This document shows positions 50,718 through 58,972 of a DNA stretch of 64,000 nucleotides, piece after piece (the stretch's first letter is position 1; each line of letters begins with the position of its first letter). A program made the translations under genes and the position numbers. Below the pieces are notes generated by a model. That model made no database searches. It saw only the letters and a list, made by a program, of their open reading frames with translations, and had not been told where the DNA came from. Source of the stretch: Spirochaetota bacterium (GTDB lineage: Bacteria; Spirochaetota; UBA4802; UBA5550); the NCBI GenBank assembly GCA_016933025.1, contig JAFGBT010000034.1, forward strand, positions 1 to 64,000. Direction: 5' to 3'.

Positions 50718-52028
50718 ATGAGCGGTACGATAATTGTGGGAGCGGGAATCAACGGTCTTCTCCTCGGGGCGCTCCTCGCTCACGACGGCGAGCGGGTGAC
50801 CGTTTTCGAGAGGAATTCATTTCCCGGCGGCAGGGCGTTCCTGCACGAGCGCGACGGTTTCACCATGGATTACGGGGTGCACCTCACGCGCTTCGGCCCG
50901 GCGAGCGCGCTCGCGACGATCATGAGGCGGATCGGCGCGGAGGTGTCGTTCAGGAAGCTGGGCCCCTCGTATGTCATCGACCATAACGGCAGGAAGGTCC
51001 TTTTCCCCACCAGCCCCGACGGAATATTTAAAAGCAGCATGTTCTCGCTGGCCGAAAAGGTACGGCTTATCGGTCTGCTCCTCAAGATAAAGAAGGGAAT
51101 GCTCAATGACGGCCTGATGGAGACCTCGCTGCGGGACTGGATGAACATGAATCGGGTAACCGGCGGCGTGCGGAGATATCTCGAACTCCTGAGCGCCTCC
51201 GTGATGGTATGCCCGTTTATCGAGCAGACATCGGCAGGGGAGATGTTTCGTAATTTATACAGGGTCTTCACGACCGGACATTCGGCGGAATACCTGTCGG
51301 GCGGGTGGAAGCCCGTCTACGAGGCGCTCATCGGCGAGATACGGAAAAACGGCTCGATTCACTTCGGCAAAAAGGTCGATTCGGTCATCATCAATAAAGG
51401 GAGGGCGGCCGGCGTGAAGGCGGCCGGCAAGAAGCATACGGCTGAGCGCGTCGTGATTAACCTTCCGGTTCAGGAGCTCTTCACCATACTGCCGGAGTCG
51501 AAATTCGACAGGGAATACGTTACGCTGTGCAAGAACCTGGTGCCGACCTCCGGCATATTTTTTGATATTGCCCTGAAGAAGAAAATAGCCGATTATAACG
51601 GGCTTCTGTACACCTACCGGCCGATGGCCTATGGGATGCTGACGTCGAACCTGGCGGCGGGCCTTGCGCCCGTGGGCGCCCAGATACTCACCATGCTGTA
51701 TCCCACGACCATGGAGGACATTCGGGACGCCACGATCCGCATGGAAAGAAAAGAGGAGCTTTGGACGGCGATCAGGAAATATTTCCCGGATATCAGCGAT
51801 CACATTCTCTGGACCCGGGTCTCATGCCTCAGGATGGTCGATGGCGCCCAGGTCAACATCCGCCAGACGGAAGACCGGCGGCCCGGCCCGTCGGTTCCGG
51901 GCATCGCCGGTCTCTACCTTGTCGGGGACTCCATAGCGGCCCCGGGAGCCGGCGGAGACGTGGGCAACGAGTCGGTTCTGCTTACCTACAGGGCCATGAC
52001 GGGAACCGTGTTGACGAATGCGGGGTAG
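50718..52028 (+). CDS. FAD-dependent phytoene-desaturase/amine-oxidase-like oxidoreductase
   Basis: 436 residues, ATG at 50718 behind GGAGG. N-terminal dinucleotide motif GAGINGLLLGALLAHDGE and FERNSFPGGRAF are the phytoene-dehydrogenase/protoporphyrinogen-oxidase type; C-terminal GLYLVGDSIAAPGAGGDVGNESV closes the FAD site. Soluble or peripheral. The family includes carotenoid desaturases/isomerases and related lipid oxidoreductases; no other carotenoid gene is present, so the substrate may be the product of the GMC enzyme two genes upstream. Confidence 0.88.
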   Translation: MSGTIIVGAGINGLLLGALLAHDGERVTVFERNSFPGGRAFLHERDGFTMDYGVHLTRFGPASALATIMRRIGAEVSFRKLGPSYVIDHNGRKVLFPTSPDGIFKSSMFSLAEKVRLIGLLLKIKKGMLNDGLMETSLRDWMNMNRVTGGVRRYLELLSASVMVCPFIEQTSAGEMFRNLYRVFTTGHSAEYLSGGWKPVYEALIGEIRKNGSIHFGKKVDSVIINKGRAAGVKAAGKKHTAERVVINLPVQELFTILPESKFDREYVTLCKNLVPTSGIFFDIALKKKIADYNGLLYTYRPMAYGMLTSNLAAGLAPVGAQILTMLYPTTMEDIRDATIRMERKEELWTAIRKYFPDISDHILWTRVSCLRMVDGAQVNIRQTEDRRPGPSVPGIAGLYLVGDSIAAPGAGGDVGNESVLLTYRAMTGTVLTNAG

Positions 52029-52058
52029 AGCGGCCGATATGGCGATGGTGCCGTGCGG

Positions 52059-52388
52059 CTATGACAGTATGCGGCGGACGTTCCGCTCGTCATATCTGAG
52101 GAGGATTTTTTCCGCGAGCACTTCCAGTATGACAAGTGGGGGATTTGTGACAGAAAGACCCGCGTAATTTACCCCGGTAATGACTTCCGCCATTTTTTCC
52201 AGAATCAGCCCGACGCCGGGGTTCAGCAGCTTCGCAGTGATGAAGGCTTCCCGTTTTTTCCCGTTGTAGTTTATCTGTATGGTGTCTTTGACCATCTCCC
52301 CTTTCCAGCCGTAGGTGGCCTCGACGGACATGTGCACCATTGAATTGTCCTCGCCGTGCCTGTAGATTTTAGAAAGTACGAGTTCCAT
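52059..52388 (-). CDS. small cytoplasmic protein, unknown
   Basis: 109 residues from the ATG at 52388 (AGGTGA just upstream; the GTG nine bases earlier would be the alternative). Short alpha/beta protein (VHMSVEATYGWKG, NYNGKKREAFITAKLLNPG, LVILEVLAEKILLRY), no signal peptide and no motif known to me. It lies 61 bp downstream of the cyclic-nucleotide-binding protein gene on the same strand and may be the last gene of that operon. Confidence 0.6.
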   Translation of the reverse strand: MELVLSKIYRHGEDNSMVHMSVEATYGWKGEMVKDTIQINYNGKKREAFITAKLLNPGVGLILEKMAEVITGVNYAGLSVTNPPLVILEVLAEKILLRYDERNVRRILS

Positions 52389-52449
52389 GACTCTCACCTC
52401 GCGATCGGACGGAACAGGGATCGAATTCTCGTAATCCCCGCGCGCCGCA

Positions 52450-52986
52450 TCATTTCGTCTCCGATATTTCCTCGACGAGGGCCGAGAAGAGCGTGATTAT
52501 ATCGGTGTTGGATTTTCTTAAATTAGCGCTGAGCTGTCTGGCCAGCGACCTCGTGACGGTGAGCCCCGCGGTCGGATTCTCGTCCCCGAACTTAATGAAA
52601 TCCTCCCGGGTTATCACGAGGCAGTCGCAATCGGTCTGGGCGAGCACGGAGGCCGAACGGCGGTCGTTGTCGATGAGAGCCATCTCCCCGACGTTGATGC
52701 TGCCGATATCGGCGTTCATCGTGGTGACCATGTATTCCTCGTTCTGCATGGTGTTCTTTACGATATTTATTATCCCGCTCAGCAGGATAAAGAGCTCGTC
52801 GCCGTAATCGCCCTCGCGGATGATGTACTTCCCGCTCCGGTACATCCTCCGCCTGCACATGCCGGCGATTTTCCTCATCATGTCGATATCATTCGCGAGC
52901 ATTGAGAAGAAGGGGACTTCCTTCAATTTGCCGAGTATGAAATCGCTGCTCTCGCTCACTGTTTTTGATCGCTTAAACAACGGCAT
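52450..52986 (-). CDS. stand-alone cyclic-nucleotide-binding domain protein
   Basis: 178 residues from the ATG at 52986 (AAGGAAG nine bases upstream). One cyclic-nucleotide-binding domain fills most of it: IIREGDYGDELFILLSG and VGEMALIDNDRRSASVLAQTDCDCLVI are the phosphate-binding cassette and its surrounding beta-roll, where GEMALI...RRSA includes the Glu-Arg that contact cAMP/cGMP. No DNA-binding domain, unlike CRP. It overlaps the end of the K+-channel gene by 14 bp, so the two are translationally coupled and probably form one ligand-gated unit in trans. Confidence 0.85.
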   Translation of the reverse strand: MPLFKRSKTVSESSDFILGKLKEVPFFSMLANDIDMMRKIAGMCRRRMYRSGKYIIREGDYGDELFILLSGIINIVKNTMQNEEYMVTTMNADIGSINVGEMALIDNDRRSASVLAQTDCDCLVITREDFIKFGDENPTAGLTVTRSLARQLSANLRKSNTDIITLFSALVEEISETK

Positions 52987-54361
52987 GGTCGTTTTCTTCC
53001 TTAAATTGATTATACGATTTTTGAGCACGTCCCTCTATTAAAATCGCCCTCGTGTATCTCTGTATGATATGGTCGGATAGGGGATTGATGATCGGCATGT
53101 TGGGTATCAGCTGCTTGGCGACCTTGAGGTTGTCCACGAGTTTTGAAATGTCCGGGGTTTTTTGGGCATCCCGGATCGCCTCGGTTCTACGCGAGTAGAA
53201 GTTCCCCGTGTTTTCAAGGATGCCGATCAGTATCGAACGGTCCCGGCCGATGTAGTAATCATAGAGCTCCCCGTAGGATTTGCCGATGAATTTCGCGGGG
53301 ACTTCTTGGGTCGTTATGCTGACCTCCGCTTTAGGACTCAAAAGCTCGCTGATGACCTGCGATATGCCGCTGCCGGAGGAAGCGTTTGCGATGATGGACC
53401 GGTTGTGCTCGGTGGAGAGAATGATTTCATCGCAGTTGGAAAACCTCAGGTACCGCTCGAACTTCTCGTCCAGGATCTCGGCGCAGGTGTAGATGGTCTT
53501 GGATATTGATTTGATGGTAATGATCGCCATGACGGTGCGCGAATCGACCTCCTGAACGGATCCCTGCACCAGACGGTCCGCGAATACGACCGCCCGCGCC
53601 GCCTGCTTGAGGTTCGCGCGGTTGAGTACCCGCTCGTCTATGTAGTCGCCGTGAATATAGTTTATATGGGCAAATTTTGGTTCTGACCTCAGATTTTCAA
53701 TTTCAGCCGGGTCGGCCGTGTTGATCAGAACGAATTCGGACGGCAGGAAATTCTTGTTCTTCTCCATTATATGATAGAGGACGTCGGCCATGTCCCGCTT
53801 CCATCCGCAGATAATAAAATGTTTCCGTAGATTTAATTCCTTCAACCCGCGTCCCTCCTTCAATTGTCTCTCGATAAGCGCAGATGCGATGTTACCGGTA
53901 ACGACACCGACCAGGGAGACACCGAAGAACATAAGCAGAATACCCGTGAGTCGTCCCATGGCTGATTTTGGATAGTAATCGCCGTATCCTACGGTGGTGG
54001 ACGTGACGAATGCCCACCAGACCGCGTCCTTTATGGACCTGATGTTGCCGGAACCGGATGTGTCCTCGACCTTCTTCCCCTTTTCATATTTATAGACGAT
54101 ATGCCTGCTTTCGAAGTAGTAGGCCGCCACCGATAACATCGCGAGGAATATGAATGCGGCCAGCAGGAGCTTGAAGAAAAAGTTTCTGGCGACCCTGAGA
54201 AGGACGTATCTGAGTGTTTTACTCTTAAAAAACCTGCCTTCGGCACGGGTCTTCTCCGAGGCGCCCTCCTTCCCGGGAATCAGGGCGCGCAGACCATTCC
54301 GTAGTTTATCAAAAAAAAAGGATAATTTTTTTAGAAACATGATTTGGCAGACAGACTTCAT
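52973..54361 (-). CDS. two-helix potassium channel with TrkA-N/RCK domains
   Basis: 462 residues. First helix at about 62-82 (FFKLLLAAFIFLAMLSVAAYYF), a pore loop with the K+ filter TTVGYGD (TVGYGD at 123-128), second helix at 136-163, then a TrkA-N Rossmann domain from 180 (KHFIICGWKRDM) and a second regulatory portion to about 430. This is the MthK/GsuK/Kch plan: Ca, nucleotide or NAD gating of potassium flux at the inner membrane. Start ATG at 54361 has no good ribosome site. The downstream gene encodes a separate cyclic-nucleotide-binding protein. Confidence 0.9.
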   Translation of the reverse strand: MKSVCQIMFLKKLSFFFDKLRNGLRALIPGKEGASEKTRAEGRFFKSKTLRYVLLRVARNFFFKLLLAAFIFLAMLSVAAYYFESRHIVYKYEKGKKVEDTSGSGNIRSIKDAVWWAFVTSTTVGYGDYYPKSAMGRLTGILLMFFGVSLVGVVTGNIASALIERQLKEGRGLKELNLRKHFIICGWKRDMADVLYHIMEKNKNFLPSEFVLINTADPAEIENLRSEPKFAHINYIHGDYIDERVLNRANLKQAARAVVFADRLVQGSVQEVDSRTVMAIITIKSISKTIYTCAEILDEKFERYLRFSNCDEIILSTEHNRSIIANASSGSGISQVISELLSPKAEVSITTQEVPAKFIGKSYGELYDYYIGRDRSILIGILENTGNFYSRRTEAIRDAQKTPDISKLVDNLKVAKQLIPNMPIINPLSDHIIQRYTRAILIEGRAQKSYNQFKEENDHAVV

Positions 54362-54368
54362 TTTTTCA

Positions 54369-54381
54369 GGGGATTATCCCC
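54369..54381. promoter_or_regulatory. palindrome immediately before the channel start
   Basis: GGGGATTATCCCC lies eight bases upstream of the channel ATG (minus strand) and is the only G-rich tract in the leader. It may be an operator or an RNA hairpin placed at the ribosome site. Confidence 0.35.
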
Positions 54382-54523
54382 TTCAGATATATTGTCGATA
54401 GAAAGGTAATAATAAATAACATAGTTTCCTTCAATTTTAATATAAAAATTCCTTTTTTTATTCACACCAATATGTTATTTGAGTATATTTACATTGTAGG
54501 TTTTTACATCAAGGAGTTATGCC

Positions 54524-54949
54524 ATGGTATGTCCACGATGCAGAAAAGACCTGTCAAGGGAGACCAGGGAGGGGGAGGAAATACTGGTATGCCGTTCATG
54601 CGACGGCATGTGGCTCCATCGGCACCAGCTCAATAACCTCCTGAAAGAGAGCGGCGGAGACGTTGAGCTCTGCTCGTATAGCACCCATCCCGTTAAAGAA
54701 GGCGGCCGCGCGATAAAATGCCGGGATTGTAAAACTGTTGATATGGAAAAGATCAATTTTCTCGAGTATTCCAATATAGTTATAGACCGATGCCCCTCCT
54801 GCGGCTCTTTCTGGCTTGATAAAAAAGAGCTGGAAAACATGCATGTGTATATCAGGAAGGTGGAAGAGGGGAGTCATCGCGTCGATGATTTTTCAGCATA
54901 TACACTGCTCATGAAGCTGAGCAAGATTGCCTATTCGATATTTCACTGA
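54524..54949 (+). CDS. double zinc-ribbon (TFIIB-type) protein
   Basis: 141 residues, AAGGAG seven bases before the ATG. Two zf-TFIIB ribbons: CPRC (3-6) with CRSCDGMWLHRHQL, and CRDC with CPSCGSFWLDKKEL. The second Cys pair of each is followed by (S/G).W, as in this small-protein family. Cytoplasmic. Such proteins are frequent next to membrane or secretion genes but have no settled function. Stand-alone gene. Confidence 0.85.
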   Translation: MVCPRCRKDLSRETREGEEILVCRSCDGMWLHRHQLNNLLKESGGDVELCSYSTHPVKEGGRAIKCRDCKTVDMEKINFLEYSNIVIDRCPSCGSFWLDKKELENMHVYIRKVEEGSHRVDDFSAYTLLMKLSKIAYSIFH

Positions 54950-55158
54950 AGATTCCCGTTTCGGGTCATTCATCCTGCAAAGAATAGTGCACGGCAATTA
55001 ACGAGAGGAGTAAAGCATACCTATATTATTCTTGACTTCCATACGAAATACGGTAACCTTCGACAATTAAATTCTTCATAGTATAAAAAAACAAGGCTCG
55101 TGGCGCCAGGGATAGTCTTGTTACCTGGCCGGATGACAATATTATGTGGAGTGGCAAC

Positions 55159-55836
55159 ATGAGAAAAATTATAGCATGCGCGGCGGCAGTTTTCGTTACC
55201 ATGGGGGGTTGTGTCACCATGCCGGATCCGGTGCCGGATGAATACCTTGTAGATAAAACAGCAGATCAGGAGAAAACCCTTGAGAAGCTGGAAAATGCGG
55301 TTATCGCAAAGAACCACGAAGCCCGCACCATGAAGGAAAAACTTCAGGAGGCCGAAAAACAGCTCAAGGTCGAGGAGGGGCGGCTCGGCATTTTAAAAAA
55401 CGAAAAGAAACTTCTCGAGGAAAAGCACAAGCAGTATAAACTTGAGGACGACACCGTGAGAATAGACGAAAACCTCAAGATGATGGTAGCCATGGAGAAC
55501 GAGATCCAGGCGCAGAACAATCGTGTAAACCACGCTGAGGCTGTACGGGATTACGCTGCTGCACAGAAGGAAGTGGCCGAGGCCGGCCTCTCGGTCCAGG
55601 TGGCGGAATTGCGATACGAGAGGGCGCAGATTGCCAGGGACTACCTGGTTAAACGTCATGCCGCTGTGACCGATCTGAAGGATAAGAAAACCGGCCTTGA
55701 TGTGCCCCCTGACAGGTATGACGAGAAATACAGGATATACCTTGACAAGCAGCGTGATATTCTGGCGAAAAAAAGAGCCGCTCGCGACGAGGCGGCGGCC
55801 AAGGTTAAAATCGCAGAAGACAAACTGGTTAAATAA
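55159..55836 (+). CDS. coiled-coil lipoprotein
   Basis: 225 residues from the ATG at 55159. Lipobox TMGGC with Cys18. Residues 35-225 are almost wholly charged heptad coiled coil (KLENAVIAKNHEARTMKEKL, ARDEAAAKVKIAEDKLVK). A long periplasmic helix anchored by lipid suggests a spacer or adaptor between membrane and peptidoglycan, as in Lpp-like or OmpA-partner proteins. It is 12 bp before the OmpA coiled-coil gene and surely co-transcribed. Confidence 0.8.
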   Translation: MRKIIACAAAVFVTMGGCVTMPDPVPDEYLVDKTADQEKTLEKLENAVIAKNHEARTMKEKLQEAEKQLKVEEGRLGILKNEKKLLEEKHKQYKLEDDTVRIDENLKMMVAMENEIQAQNNRVNHAEAVRDYAAAQKEVAEAGLSVQVAELRYERAQIARDYLVKRHAAVTDLKDKKTGLDVPPDRYDEKYRIYLDKQRDILAKKRAARDEAAAKVKIAEDKLVK

Positions 55837-55848
55837 GGCTATAATGAA

Positions 55849-56898
55849 ATGAAAAAAACGTTATTTATAAAATGTGCCATTGTGACAAGCTTGCTGTCGT
55901 TTTTTATAACGGCGGGAGACGGGAGTCTCCATGGGGCTCTCCTCTACACGGCGACACAGTACAACAAACTCTACAATGAGAACGTGGCGCTCCAGCTTGA
56001 GCTTGATTCCCTCAAGCGGCAGTATGGCAACGACAAGGCGAATCTCGAGGCGAAGATCGCCGATCTCAACAACAGGATAAGCGGACTCGAACGTGAGCTT
56101 GACAACCTCCGGAAAGAACAGCAAAGCGACCGCGACCAGGCGGCGCGGAGAATCAAGGAGCTCGAGGACATGACCGAGCTGTTGAAGAAAAAGGGGAGCG
56201 ATCGGGAACAGCAGCTGATCGAGGAAAACCAGAAATTGCAAAAACGCTGCGAAGAGGACCTTGTGAAGCTGCGCGACGATCTCACGGCGGAGCGGGACAA
56301 GCATGTTAAAGAGCTCGGCGACCTGCGAAGCGCGTACGAGAAAAAAATTGCGGAGATGCATAAAGAAATCAACAATCTCAACAACGAGTTGAGCACTCTC
56401 AAGAAGCTGACGGAAAAGCAGAAGGAAGAGCTGGATCGCATGGAAGACCAGGCCAAGGAGCTTGAAAAGCAGCTTGCCGAGGAGATACAAAAGGGCGAGA
56501 TCACCCTCAAGCGGTTCCACGACAAGCTCATCATCAATATTGACGAGAAAATCTGTTTTGATTCGGGGAAGGCGGATTTGAAGAGAGACGTTATGCCCGC
56601 GCTTACGAAGATCACCGCCATATTGAACAATTATCCCGAGAACAGGATCATCATTGAAGGTCATACGGACAATGTACCCATCAGCACCAGCAGGTTCAGA
56701 GACAACTGGCAGCTCTCGACCGAGCGGGCGCTGTCGGTGCTCAACTATATCCTTCGCGAGAAAAGGCTTAACCCGGCCCGATTCTCGGCGGCCGGATACG
56801 GCGAATTCAACCCGATCCTTCCGAACGATACGCCGGAGAACCGGGCGCTGAACAGGCGAGTTGATATTGTTGTCGTGCCGCGCCTGTCTGGCAAGTAG
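55849..56898 (+). CDS. OmpA-family peptidoglycan-binding protein with long coiled coil
   Basis: 349 residues. A signal peptide (VTSLLSFFITAGDGSLHGA) is followed by a coiled coil from about 38 to 220 and a C-terminal OmpA/MotB domain (225-349) with FDSGKADLKRD, IIIEGHTDNVP and NRALNRRVDIVV, the residues that grasp diaminopimelate. It probably spans from the envelope to the peptidoglycan with the lipoprotein encoded just before. No beta-barrel is present, so it is not an OmpA porin. Confidence 0.92.
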   Translation: MKKTLFIKCAIVTSLLSFFITAGDGSLHGALLYTATQYNKLYNENVALQLELDSLKRQYGNDKANLEAKIADLNNRISGLERELDNLRKEQQSDRDQAARRIKELEDMTELLKKKGSDREQQLIEENQKLQKRCEEDLVKLRDDLTAERDKHVKELGDLRSAYEKKIAEMHKEINNLNNELSTLKKLTEKQKEELDRMEDQAKELEKQLAEEIQKGEITLKRFHDKLIINIDEKICFDSGKADLKRDVMPALTKITAILNNYPENRIIIEGHTDNVPISTSRFRDNWQLSTERALSVLNYILREKRLNPARFSAAGYGEFNPILPNDTPENRALNRRVDIVVVPRLSGK

Positions 56899-56971
56899 GC
56901 ATTGTTCTTGACTTTCCGGGAATGCCGTGCTTACCTGATGGCGGGGAAACCCGATTTATCCCGGCCGGCAT

Positions 56972-58909
56972 ATGGTTGATAAAGAAGAGATAAAAAAAAT
57001 CGAGAGACGCGCCCGCGCCCTCCTGACGAGCAAGGAAATACCGCCGCACAAACAGGAAGTTGTACGGTCCCTGATGAACAATCGTCGCCTCAAGCCCGGG
57101 GAGAAATACCGGGCGGTGATAGAGCTCGTCGAGTCATGCCCGGACAAGAAGGTGGTTCTGTACGACGACACGGCCGTGAAGCCGGAGCCTCCCGCCAAGA
57201 AGGCCTCTCCGAAAAAAGCAGGCTCACGTCCGCAGCAACCGGAAGTTTTCGGCCCGACCGAGACGTCGTATTATATCGACAATCTTGCCCGCACGTACGC
57301 CCACCTGAAGCTCTTCCGGAAACGTTATTTCGTCCACCGTAATAACAGGATCGGCATCGGCATACGGAAGCGCCTCGTCCCCTCGCGCAACCTGGTCAGG
57401 GTGATGAATTACCTCGCTGATCTCCAGGGCATGATAACGGCGAGGTTGGTCACGATCATGATGGCGATTCTCGACGATCCCGCGGCGGAATCCCCCGTTA
57501 TTTTCAACTATATTCGGACCATCCGGAGGTGGATGTCCGACATGCCGCTGATCAACATTAAATACGACGCCATGAAGTGGATGGAACGGGCGCAGTTTGA
57601 CCGGGAGTTGCGGGGGTGGATATCCGGCTTTTTTTCCTTCCTGATGCTCGAGGGCGAGATGAGGGAAAATATCACTCACGAGGTTGAAACGCGCCTTCGC
57701 GCGCAGGACGAACTTCGCAAGGAAGACTTCCTGGATGGGGAGCCCGCACTCTCACGAAAGGAAAAGGAGAAGCGTAATCTGGAAAAGGAAAAAAAGATTT
57801 ATGAATACATGATGTTTTTCCGCTCCTTCCTTCCCATCGACGAGAAGCAGGAGACGCTCCTATCCAAACGTCTGAAGCACGGGTATGGGATTGGCGGTGT
57901 GGCAGAACTGATGATGACGATCGCCGAGGCCCTTGTGTTCCAGCGACCCATTCGGCTGAACGAGCTAGTCGCGTATTACGGCATCGGCGCGCCGTTCGTG
58001 AACACCGCTGCATGGGATTACAGCGAGGAATATCTTGCTAAAGTCGGCAAGGACGCCGAATCTTTCGAGAAGAAGAAGCGGGAGTCTATCAGAAAGGAGC
58101 TTGAGCCCTATGAAACCCTCGCACTTTTATTGAGGCATGATGACCAGGGCCAGAACCTGATGCTGAAGGGTGTGGAGGACGAGTGGCGTTACATAGACCG
58201 GAGGCACTACGATCCGAAGATAATATACAACGAAAATTTCACGAGTTTCCTGGAGACCCTGGTACTCTATTTCAGGAACCTCTATGTCCCGCTGCTGGAC
58301 GGCAGCACCATAAGATTCCGAGACATGGGCCGGCAGGAGATCGAGGGGTCCATCTTTTCTTTCAATTACTTCGAAAGCCAACTGACCGATTTCAACAGGA
58401 TCCTCGACGATATGCATTTCTTTAAAACCGGGAATCCGACGCTCGCGGTCAAGAGAGAGGAGATCCGGAGGATCATGAGAGACCGATCGGTCACCATGGC
58501 ACATGTCGAAAAATTCATCCGCTCAATAGGCGACTGCTTTTATTTCATCGGCAAGGAACTTCAGAGGGTGTATGATATGCACCGGCGATGGACAGCCGGC
58601 AGGTCCGCGCCGTCCGCAAACGATCCGATCAGGGAGCCGATCAAGGACCGGGAGGGCGCCGAAGACCGCGAGCGGGCGAGACCGATCCCATATCATGACT
58701 GCGTGATTCTCGAGCTTGAGAACAGCACGGCGCTTTCCCGGGAGATTATTGGGAGAAGGGTAATGGAAGATTCGCTCTATGACGGCGTATTTGTGCGGAT
58801 GACCGCCTTTGCCTATCAGGTCGCGTACGAGTGCATGAACGAGCGGGTCGCGCGCGATCTGGAAGAACGCAAGGCCCTGTTGAAGAAGATAGAAGATGCA
58901 CCGAAATAA
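56972..58909 (+). CDS. large cytoplasmic protein of unknown family
   Basis: 645 residues, no signal peptide or helix of membrane type. Charged, mostly helical, with a Pro/Lys-rich linker (about 68-92) after a small N-terminal helical domain, then three helical blocks: 100-235, 250-450 and 450-640. Motifs are unfamiliar; a stretch of Arg/Tyr/Phe-rich helices (YFRNLYVPLLDGST, FRDMGRQEIEGSIFSFNYFES) is notable. The gene lies 73 bp after the OmpA gene and may be in the same operon. I assign no function; a remote search would decide. Confidence 0.75.
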   Translation: MVDKEEIKKIERRARALLTSKEIPPHKQEVVRSLMNNRRLKPGEKYRAVIELVESCPDKKVVLYDDTAVKPEPPAKKASPKKAGSRPQQPEVFGPTETSYYIDNLARTYAHLKLFRKRYFVHRNNRIGIGIRKRLVPSRNLVRVMNYLADLQGMITARLVTIMMAILDDPAAESPVIFNYIRTIRRWMSDMPLINIKYDAMKWMERAQFDRELRGWISGFFSFLMLEGEMRENITHEVETRLRAQDELRKEDFLDGEPALSRKEKEKRNLEKEKKIYEYMMFFRSFLPIDEKQETLLSKRLKHGYGIGGVAELMMTIAEALVFQRPIRLNELVAYYGIGAPFVNTAAWDYSEEYLAKVGKDAESFEKKKRESIRKELEPYETLALLLRHDDQGQNLMLKGVEDEWRYIDRRHYDPKIIYNENFTSFLETLVLYFRNLYVPLLDGSTIRFRDMGRQEIEGSIFSFNYFESQLTDFNRILDDMHFFKTGNPTLAVKREEIRRIMRDRSVTMAHVEKFIRSIGDCFYFIGKELQRVYDMHRRWTAGRSAPSANDPIREPIKDREGAEDRERARPIPYHDCVILELENSTALSREIIGRRVMEDSLYDGVFVRMTAFAYQVAYECMNERVARDLEERKALLKKIEDAPK

Positions 58910-58972
58910 AATTATTCTTGCCTAAAAATTTCTTTTCTTTTTCCTTCCCCTTGTTGATTGTGACACGACCGT

